Positions 23,401-26,093 of a DNA stretch of 26,093 nucleotides are shown one piece after another. Source of the DNA: a virus. The first letter of the stretch is position 1. Every line of letters begins with the position of its first letter. A program made the position numbers and the translations under genes. Location of the stretch: positions 1 to 26,093 of the IMG/VR virus record IMGVR_UViG_3300044859_000158. One strand, given 5' to 3'. Below the pieces are notes generated by a model. The model saw only the letters and a program-made list of their open reading frames with translations, had not been told where the DNA came from and did not search any database.

Positions 23401-25720
23401 TAGCCGCTCCATCAAAAGTGTATGAAATACTACCATTATTTGTTACATTAAATACAGTTTGTATTGATGATGTTGGTAAATACGTTGCGGATGCTGATAT
23501 AAGCATACTACCTGTAAAGGTTGAGAACGAATTTACTCTAAATCCATTATTTGGTGTAATTGATGCGGTTACAGACCCACTTCCAATTCTTGAAAGGTCT
23601 AAATCTTCAATTGCACTAATGGGTATTTCAAATAATCTAGCACCACTACCAGAGTAAGATGAGCCCGATGCTATCTCAATACCCCTAGCACCACTTACAA
23701 AAAGTGAACCTGTAAATTGCGAACCACTTTCTATGGATTGTACTCTAAATCCAAAATCGGAAGTTACGGATGCCGTTACACTAGAACTAGCTATTAAATT
23801 TGATAGGAGTGCATCCGGAGTAAGTGCTGATCGTGGTATATCAAATAGTCTTGCACCACTTCCAGAATAAGATGAACCGGAGGTCAATTCTATACCCCTG
23901 CCCCCACTTACAAAAAGAGAACCTGTAAATTGAGAACCACTTTCTTCTGATTTAACTATAAATCCAAAGTTAGGTGATACTGATGCCGTTACACTACCAC
24001 TTGCTATTCTAAAAGCATCTCCTGTAAATGATGTGAATGGTATATTAAATAACCCCTCACCACTACCACTAAAAAAACCACTACCAGACGGAATAAATAC
24101 ACTTCCACTAATTTGAATAGAACCCGTAAATTGGGACCCACTTGTTTGAGATTCTACCTTAAATCCAAAATTAGGTGATACTGATGCCGTTACTGAACCA
24201 GACTCTATTTTTGGAGCTACTGCAGCTTGTACGTTTGTTAATTGAGAACCATCTCCAATGAATGAGAATGCCTTTACACTTCCACTAACATCAATACTTC
24301 CAGTAAATTGAGAACCAAATTGAGAACCAGTAAATGGAGTTTCTACTTTAAATCCAAAATCAGGTGAAACCGATGCGGTTACTGAACCTGATTTTATTTC
24401 CGTAGATATTAATGCATCTTCGGTTAATGCTGAACGAGGTATATTTCTTAGGAATTGAGCATCTCCATAATAAGATGAACCAGATGCCAATTGTATCGAA
24501 CCACTAAATGGTGATACGAATAAACTACCACTAATATTAACCGAACCACTAAGTTGAGAACCACTTTGTTGTGATTCTACTTTAAATCCAAAATTAGGTG
24601 ATACTGATGCGGTTACACTACCACTAGCTAATTCAGTTGATACTAACGAATCAATATTAAGTGCTGATAATGGTATATTAAATAATCCCTCACCACTACC
24701 ACTAAAGAAACCACTACCAGATGGTATTACAACGTTTCCACTTACAAAAAGTGAACCAGTAAAAGTAGAACCACTTGCTAATGAGTTTACGTTAAATCCA
24801 AATACAGGTGAAACAGATGCCGTTACACTACCACTTGCTATTTTATTTGCTACTAATGAATCTATATTAAGTGCCGAAAGTGGGATGTTAAATAATCCCT
24901 CACCACTACCACTAAAGAAACCACTACCAGATGGTATGGTTATATTTCCACTTACAAAAAGGGAACCTGTAAAAGTTGAACCCTTCTCTATTGAAAGTAC
25001 TCTAAATCCATCTTCAGGTGTTACTGATGCGGTTATTGAACCGGTTGATAATCTTGTAGCTTGTGGTAAATTAAATATATCTCTACCATCTCCAAAGAAA
25101 GAACCTGTAAATGAACTACTAATTGATTGTGATGCAGTTATATCATTTACAATAATGGATGAACTTACTAATACAGATCCAGTAAATTCTTGTCTATCAT
25201 CATATCTATCACCAAAAATATTTGAACCCGATGAATAAATTATTGATGATGATATATAACTTACAATTATAGTTTCTGCATAAATTGTATCATCAACATA
25301 AAGGTCACCTTGAACTCTAGTGTTTGTATTGATTACTAAATCGCCTTGCTTAAAAGATGCCGTTGCCGAACCACTTGCTATAATTCGTGCTTCAGGTAAA
25401 TTAAATAATTGTGAACCATCTCCACCAAAAGAACCAGTAAAAGAACCAGTAAAACTACCACTTAAAGATTGGGCACTACCAGTAAATGAACCAGTAAATT
25501 GTCCAGTTACCCTATCTAAATCTAAACTTCTTACAAATCCTCTATTACCTTGGTCATCTGAAACTACAATAGCTGGAGAACCAGAAAGAGATGCTGAGAA
25601 ATTTGGGACACCTAAATTCGGTTCAGCTTGAGATAAATCTAAAAACTGATACCTATCTTGTGTTACATTTTTGGGTGAAATTACCCTTACCCTACCCGTT
25701 AATAGATTACTAATTGCCAT
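14417..25720 (-). CDS. Giant 3767-residue tail fibre with beta repeats, two cupredoxin-like domains and collagen-like shaft
   Basis: An exceptionally long fibre-like protein. Residues about 1-110 are an N-terminal region with SGSFTGS runs. Residues about 110-2120 hold some 25 repeats built on SGSVTASVSPNFGFxVxS, GSxFTGSLFVSG and SGSGxxLFxIPxSAL. Two cupredoxin-like domains interrupt them (about 744-858 and 1374-1488). Residues about 2180-2246 carry a fibre beta domain with IVHNLGIRYPMVQVYATGS. Residues 2470-3613 are a collagen-like shaft with eleven GTFFG breaks and four TTPPNF units. Residues 3614-3767 form a C-terminal tip domain widespread in phage fibres (GFTFTMVNAGGYSITWPASV ... VVGKNMS). 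There is no S74 domain, so folding may depend on the chaperone encoded two genes downstream. The ATG has GGAAAG 6 nt upstream and an AT box 20 nt upstream. The protein could also be a whisker or baseplate-attached fibre. Confidence 0.88.
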   Translation of the reverse strand: MAISNLLTGRVRVISPKNVTQDRYQFLDLSQAEPNLGVPNFSASLSGSPAIVVSDDQGNRGFVRSLDLDRVTGQFTGSFTGSAQSLSGSFTGSFTGSFGGDGSQLFNLPEARIIASGSATASFKQGDLVINTNTRVQGDLYVDDTIYAETIIVSYISSSIIYSSGSNIFGDRYDDRQEFTGSVLVSSSIIVNDITASQSISSSFTGSFFGDGRDIFNLPQATRLSTGSITASVTPEDGFRVLSIEKGSTFTGSLFVSGNITIPSGSGFFSGSGEGLFNIPLSALNIDSLVANKIASGSVTASVSPVFGFNVNSLASGSTFTGSLFVSGNVVIPSGSGFFSGSGEGLFNIPLSALNIDSLVSTELASGSVTASVSPNFGFKVESQQSGSQLSGSVNISGSLFVSPFSGSIQLASGSSYYGDAQFLRNIPRSALTEDALISTEIKSGSVTASVSPDFGFKVETPFTGSQFGSQFTGSIDVSGSVKAFSFIGDGSQLTNVQAAVAPKIESGSVTASVSPNFGFKVESQTSGSQFTGSIQISGSVFIPSGSGFFSGSGEGLFNIPFTSFTGDAFRIASGSVTASVSPNFGFIVKSEESGSQFTGSLFVSGGRGIELTSGSSYSGSGARLFDIPRSALTPDALLSNLIASSSVTASVTSDFGFRVQSIESGSQFTGSLFVSGARGIEIASGSSYSGSGARLFEIPISAIEDLDLSRIGSGSVTASITPNNGFRVNSFSTFTGSMLISASATYLPTSSIQTVFNVTNNGSISYTFDGAAINANPTLFLVRNVTYTFNLNASGHPFYIKTIPSTGTTNVYNTGVTNNGDDNGVILFTPTSETPNTLYYNCQFHSLMGGIINIVDGILQRGPDVVITGSLNVSEIVRAREFTGSFSGSFFQGDGSGLFNIPRSALTEDSFRIASGSITASVTPQFGFRVESATVGSEFTGSIDVSGSVIASAVAAVSMSAFDISGSFVGDGSRLTNIIIPPLETTQIASGSVTASAEPDKGFIVKSAQFGSQFTGSIFVSGSRGIELVSGSSYSGSGARLFDIPRTALAPDALDTNRILSGSVTASVTPQFGFRVESTERGSQFSGSLFLSGSVFLRTGSFSGSGRQLFDIPIAALSDLDTSKIFSGSVTASVSPNFGFVVTSVASGSIFSGSLVVSGSSNFRMGVSASVFSGSGAGLTDIPFSALSQELFRIASGSVTASALADRGFVVESVASGSRITGSVAITGSLRVTATSGSLILDSSSAYFGEGTYLRNIPRNALSEDALISTEIKSGSVTASVSPNFGFIVKSAESGSEFTGSVDVSGSVTVKSGSFFVGDGRFLNNITLANLAIDSTKIFSGSATASISPTEGFEVNTHSRFDGSFIVSSSGRPTPSYLIDNVFLVTNDGSSAYNISNALVSGSNPTITLVKGVTYTFNVNASGHPFWIKTINSTGTGNAYNSGITNNGDDSGLIIFTPPLDAPDTLYYNCQLHGSMGGVINLLNELTIPAEIKFIGNTKIEGNLTASMFSGSGRGLFDIPRSAITEDSVRIASGSATASIAPDTGFIVITPFTSSFGEDGSFTASIASKFTGSISVSGSLFVNDISGGLFINSSSFLYADGTFLRRIPRSALTEDALISTEIKSGSVTASVSPNFGFVVTSPFTSSLGENGVFTASIASKFTGSISVSGSLFVNDTSGGLFIESSSFIYAEGTFLRNIPRSALTEDALLSSFIVSGSITASVTPDEGFKVITDRTGSQLGSQFTGSIEVSGSIRATDFLFGDGRFITNVQAAAAPLIASGSATASVQSGNKLIITTGATGSGIGSEFTGSISVSGSLYASDFIFGDGRFITNVQAAAAPLIASGSATASVQSGNTFIVTTSATGSAIGSRFTGSIDVSGSVKAFTFIGDGSQLTNVQAAASPLIASGSATASVANGQQFIVTTAPLSGSYQSQFTSSVAISGSITASIYFGDGGGLFNIPPDAIENLELNKINSGSGIAIIDPTKLNVNVPITAARYDGDGSGLFNIPPDALDDLQIDRIQSGSFEAVISPNRGLQIGTRTFVSGNLSVTGGLFVTGGNVIISSGSSFIGDGSGLTNINIANLAFETSLLQSGSAIARISPNFGFVVNTSSLIDGNLVVSNQITASNLIFAPLFTGSFLGTYNFQGVGPTASAEYDILRFDENRGYFVPQPETTLTETVSFNSVSDLTIVHNLGIRYPMVQVYATGSEDQILPGQIISINDDTIQIKFAGLTSGHVVIGSGGSLINGTIPGDRVFGNVLSASYAIRAGVAESVVGFDSASLSALGDLQNFVRNSQTSSMRVFSAVSSSYALTASYALNAGDGGGTDLFVYYTSSLVKSQTAKINFTGSGVSVTTSGSDGVLVTILGGGGAGIGDLLSSQTSSMLVGTASLAFTASYALYALNAEGVNTASFLQVNKDSNINANLTISGSLGVSGSLLLQSLQTGSSEDVVIWNSITKKLERRNIAAAVGSSGTGGTSGFDGSAGSSGTSGTSGTSGTSGVDGTSGSSGSSGSSGTSGVDGTSGSSGTSGTSGSSGTSGSSGTSGSSGSSGTSGSSGTSGSSGSSGTSGSTGSSGSSGTSGSSGSSGTSGSSGTSGTTGSEGTSGTSGTSGSSGSSGSSGSGGTSGTSGTSGTSGTSGTSGTSGSSGSGGTSGTSGTSGSSGTSGTAGSGGSSGSSGSGGSSGSSGSSGSGGSSGTSGTSGSGGSSGTSGTAGSGGSSGSSGSGGSSGTSGTSGTSGSSATAGTGGTSGSSGSGGSSGTSGVSGTSGTSGTSGTSGTSGSNGISGTSGTSGTSGSGGTSGTSGTSGTTGSAGTSGTSGTSGTSGSSGSSGTSGEDGSSGTSGSSGTSGTSGSSGTSGSSGTSGSSGSSGSSGSSGTSGTTGSSGTSGTSGTSGTSGSNGSSGTSGSSGSSGTSGTTGSSGTSGIDGTSGTSGSSGTSGVDGTSGTSGTSGTSGSSGTSGSSGTSGIDGTSGTSGIDGSSGSSGTSGSSGTSGTTGSSGTSGTSGIDGTSGTSGTSGSSGTSGSTGTDGTSGTSGTTGSSGTSGIDGTSGTSGTDGTSGTSGSSGTSGTSGTSGTSGLDGTFFGSSGSSGTSGTSATSGTSGTSGTSGTSGIDGTFFGSSGTSGTTGSDGTSGTSGTSGTSGSSGSGGSSGSSGTSGLDGTFFGSSGSNGTSGTNGTNGTSGTDGSTGTAGTSGTSGESGTSGLDGTFFGSSGTNGTAGTSGSSGTSGSSGTSGTSGSSGTSGFDGTFFGSSGSSGSSGTSGSGTSGTSGSSGSSGTSGLDGTFFGSSGSSGSSGTSGAGTDGSAGTSGTSGSSGTSGFDGTFFGSSGTSGESGTAGTSGTSGESGSNGSSGTAGTSGFDGTFFGSSGTSGSSGSSGSTGTAGTSGSSGTSGTSGTSGFDGTFFGSSGTSGSTGTAGSSGSTGTAGTSGSSGTSATSGTSGFDGTFFGSSGISGTSGTSGTSGSTGTAGTAGSSGTSGSGGSSGTSGLNGTFFGSSGTSGTSGGIGSTGQAGTSGTSGTTPPNFTSGTSGSGGTSGQTGTSGTSGTTPPNFTSGTSGSGGTSGETGTSGTSGTTPPNFTSGTAGSGGTSGQTGTSGTSGTTPPNFTSGTSGTNGFSLNGTTNNGLLTYQDVPVQANVESNLTFDGTSLSITGNIVSSTHITSTTFRETYLDLGPGTNTTIDLSLANNFRRQFTGTSAILFTNPPSSNAFGFTFTMVNAGGYSITWPASVDWVNGSAPILTSIGTDVLSFFTFNNGTTYYGFVVGKNMS
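14420..14881 (-). other. C-terminal fibre tip domain
   Basis: Residues 3614-3767. It begins with NGTTNNGLLTY and ANVESNLTFDGTSLSITGN, matching the segment that follows the shaft in the other giant fibre. It continues as the common phage fibre ending: LDLSLANNFRRQFTGTSA, FGFTFTMVNAGGYSITWP, WVNGSAPILTSIGTDVLSFF and YYGFVVGKNMS. This ending is found on many environmental phage fibres and is probably the distal trimeric tip. Confidence 0.8.
14885..15190 (-). repeat. Four copies of an 81-bp tandem repeat (TTPPNF unit)
   Basis: The sequence AAAGTTTGG recurs at 14909, 14990, 15071 and 15152, exactly 81 bp apart. Each unit encodes 27 residues beginning TTPPNF followed by seven Gly triplets (TSG TSG SGG TSG QTG TSG TSG and close variants). 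TTPPNF keeps the triplet register but drops two glycines, and holds the only prolines of the shaft. Confidence 0.9.
15243..16490 (-). repeat. Eleven DGTFFGSSG modules spaced 102-138 bp
   Basis: The plus-strand CCAAAGAA (or CCAAAAAA) that encodes the FFG break starts at 15243, 15381, 15510, 15630, 15750, 15867, 15975, 16095, 16233, 16371 and 16473. Spacings are 138, 129, 120, 120, 117, 108, 120, 138, 138 and 102 bp. Each break is preceded by FDG, LDG, IDG or LNG and followed by SSG. The distal third of the shaft is therefore segmented every 34-46 residues. Confidence 0.9.
18985..19185 (-). other. Fibre beta domain of VHNLG type
   Basis: Residues about 2180-2246 contain LTIVHNLGIRYPMVQVYATG, then ILPGQIISINDDTIQIKFAG and LTSGHVVIGSGG. 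The pattern 'T-V/I-x-HNLGxR-xxVQVY ... I-x-x-xDxNTIxI-F ... SGxVVI' recurs in many phage fibre proteins as a small beta sandwich. It marks the junction between the repeat region and the shaft. Confidence 0.65.
21259..21600 (-). other. Cupredoxin-like domain 2
   Basis: Residues about 1374-1488. Copper ligand candidates are His1425 (GHPFWIKT), Cys1471, His1474 and Met1477 (NCQLHGSMGGVI). The spacing H-45-C-x2-H-x2-M and the YTFNVNASGHPF and LYYNCQLH strands fit a type-1 copper fold, with the Cys-His-Met loop spacing of amicyanin. All four ligands are intact. Confidence 0.75.
23148..23490 (-). other. Cupredoxin-like domain 1
   Basis: Residues about 744-858. Copper ligand candidates are His797 (GHPFYIKT), Cys843, His846 and Met849 (NCQFHSLMGGII). 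Spacings equal those in domain 2. The strands VRNVTYTFNLNASGHPF, GVILFTPTSETP and LYYNCQFH match the family of small cupredoxin-like inserts (YYxCxxHxxMGG) seen in environmental phage structural proteins. Copper binding is predicted, not shown. Confidence 0.75.
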
Positions 25721-25740
25721 TCTTTACTTTCCAGCTTTTT

Positions 25741-25750
25741 TATAAATATA
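25741..25750 (-). promoter_or_regulatory. Putative late promoter box for the first fibre group
   Basis: An exact TATATTTATA on the coding strand, 20 nt before the ATG of the 3767-residue fibre. A second near-copy lies exactly 20 bp upstream. The 68-bp gap holds no gene. Confidence 0.5.
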
Positions 25751-25760
25751 ATGAATCCCT

Positions 25761-25770
25761 TATAAATATT
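25761..25770 (-). promoter_or_regulatory. Second copy of the AT box
   Basis: AATATTTATA on the coding strand shares nine consecutive bases (ATATTTATA) with the box at 25741-25750, at an exact 20-bp shift. It is 40 nt before the giant fibre ATG and about 20 nt past the preceding stop. It could be a tandem promoter or an upstream element. Confidence 0.35.
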
Positions 25771-25788
25771 ACCCAAAGATAATATCAC

Positions 25789-26093
25789 TTATTCATTCGC
25801 ACTTTCAAGCAAAGAAAGAACTACAGTTAATTCAGTTGAGCCCGAAACAATGAATCCGTATGTTTCTTCTAATACTAATTTACCAGAAACTACGGGAGAA
25901 AGCGAATCCGCTGGTGGTATTGTAACATTAGTAACTAATCTTACAGCTTCTTGTTCGGTAAAAACCGGAGCTTCGATGGTTTCTTTTATTACATCCACTA
26001 AAGAATTTACAAGATATATAGATGCAGATACTCCGGCCGCAGTTCCATTATTAAACCCAGTCAATACTGATTGAGTTACTGCATTTTGAAATA
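25789..26093 (-). CDS. C-terminal part of a small beta-rich protein, cut by the window edge
   Basis: The reading frame stays open to the window edge: upstream of a TTG at 26064 it continues as FQNAVTQSV, so the true start is outside the window and the TTG is probably not used. The visible part is about 100 residues, ending VVLSLLESANE. A helix-like NSLVDVIKETIEAPVFTEQEAVRL is followed by strands VTIPPADSLSPVVSGKLVLEETYGFIVSG. The segment SGKLVLE...FIVSG...VVLSLLE resembles EQKLVLESGDFLSV...IVSVLEIT of the 110-residue protein at 12382-12714, suggesting a related beta-sandwich fold. Function unknown. It lies 68 nt upstream of the giant fibre gene, separated by two AT boxes. Confidence 0.7.
   Translation of the reverse strand, partial: FQNAVTQSVLTGFNNGTAAGVSASIYLVNSLVDVIKETIEAPVFTEQEAVRLVTNVTIPPADSLSPVVSGKLVLEETYGFIVSGSTELTVVLSLLESANE

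Larger units (their letters stand above)
19370..25420 (-). repeat. About 25 Ser/Gly/Thr-rich beta repeats
   Basis: I count 25 copies of the core (I/L)xSGS(V/A/I)TAS with PxxGFxV, usually joined to GSxFTGSLFVSG and FSGSGxGLFNIPxSAL. The usual unit is about 55-75 residues. Copies near the N-terminus and middle are close to consensus; those near 19400-19900 drift (SGSGIAIIDP, SGSFEAVISP). One copy of the same unit (SGSAIAQISPNNGLVINV after GDGSGLFNLSAGAL) is present in the other giant fibre near 12030-12110. The repeats probably form a long beta-helical or beta-prism stalk. Confidence 0.85.

Noticed and set aside
20650-25640. Medium plus-strand open frames opposite the beta repeats (for example 20655-21317, 24885-25238)
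   Set aside because: They are complements of Ser/Gly/Thr-rich repeats, have no family motifs and would lie entirely inside a well-supported gene.
26062-26064. TTG as start of the gene at the right edge
   Set aside because: The frame is open beyond it to the window edge and no ribosome site supports it; the gene is better called 5' partial.

Overview
The window is the tail-structure region of an AT-rich tailed phage with a contractile (myovirus-type, T4-related) tail. All ten genes I accept lie on the minus strand, so transcription runs from high to low coordinates. The anchors are a T4 gp18-like tail sheath followed by a gp19-like tail tube, in T4 order. The phage is probably an uncultivated environmental, perhaps marine, virus. 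The host cannot be named: several starts lack a Shine-Dalgarno and the intergenic AT box reads TATATTTATA on the coding strand, which is compatible with a Bacteroidota host but does not prove one.

Layout in transcription order. (1) 26093-25789: the 3' part of a small beta-rich protein, cut by the window edge. (2) 25720-14417: a giant 3767-residue fibre. It has about 25 Ser/Gly/Thr-rich beta repeats interrupted by two cupredoxin-like domains with complete type-1 copper ligand sets, then a VHNLG-type beta domain, a 1144-residue collagen-like (GTS)n shaft and a C-terminal tip domain. (3) 14405-13503: a PKD-like plus BspA-type leucine-rich repeat protein. (4) 13501-13058: a tail-fibre assembly chaperone. 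(5) 13008-12727: a small SGSFTGS-type protein. (6) 12714-12382: a small beta-sandwich protein. (7) 12369-3550: a second giant fibre of 2939 residues. It has a short N-terminal beta region, a 555-residue collagen-like shaft, about eleven RAPIFYDSNDT-type repeats and a C-terminal peptidase S74 self-cleaving chaperone. (8) 3507-3106: a DUF7936-like structural protein with a dockerin/EF-hand-like loop. (9) 2963-642: sheath. (10) 589-101: tube, followed by a good intrinsic terminator. The two giant genes fill about 77 percent of the window.

Genes 2-4 and 5-7 form two tightly packed groups with gaps of 1-12 nt. Each group, and each of genes 8, 9 and 10, is preceded by an AT-only box, usually TATATTTATA on the coding strand, which I propose as the late promoter. 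The natural reading is a host-recognition module: two long homologous shafts, a dedicated fibre chaperone, a possible adhesin and accessory virion proteins, placed just upstream of the tail sheath and tube genes.

The least explained features are the two copper-site domains inside a fibre, the opposite charge of the two collagen-like shafts (only Arg in one, only Asp/Glu in the other), eleven evenly spaced GTFFG breaks in the longer shaft, an exact 81-bp tandem repeat, and a 21-bp hairpin that pairs fully only as minus-strand RNA.
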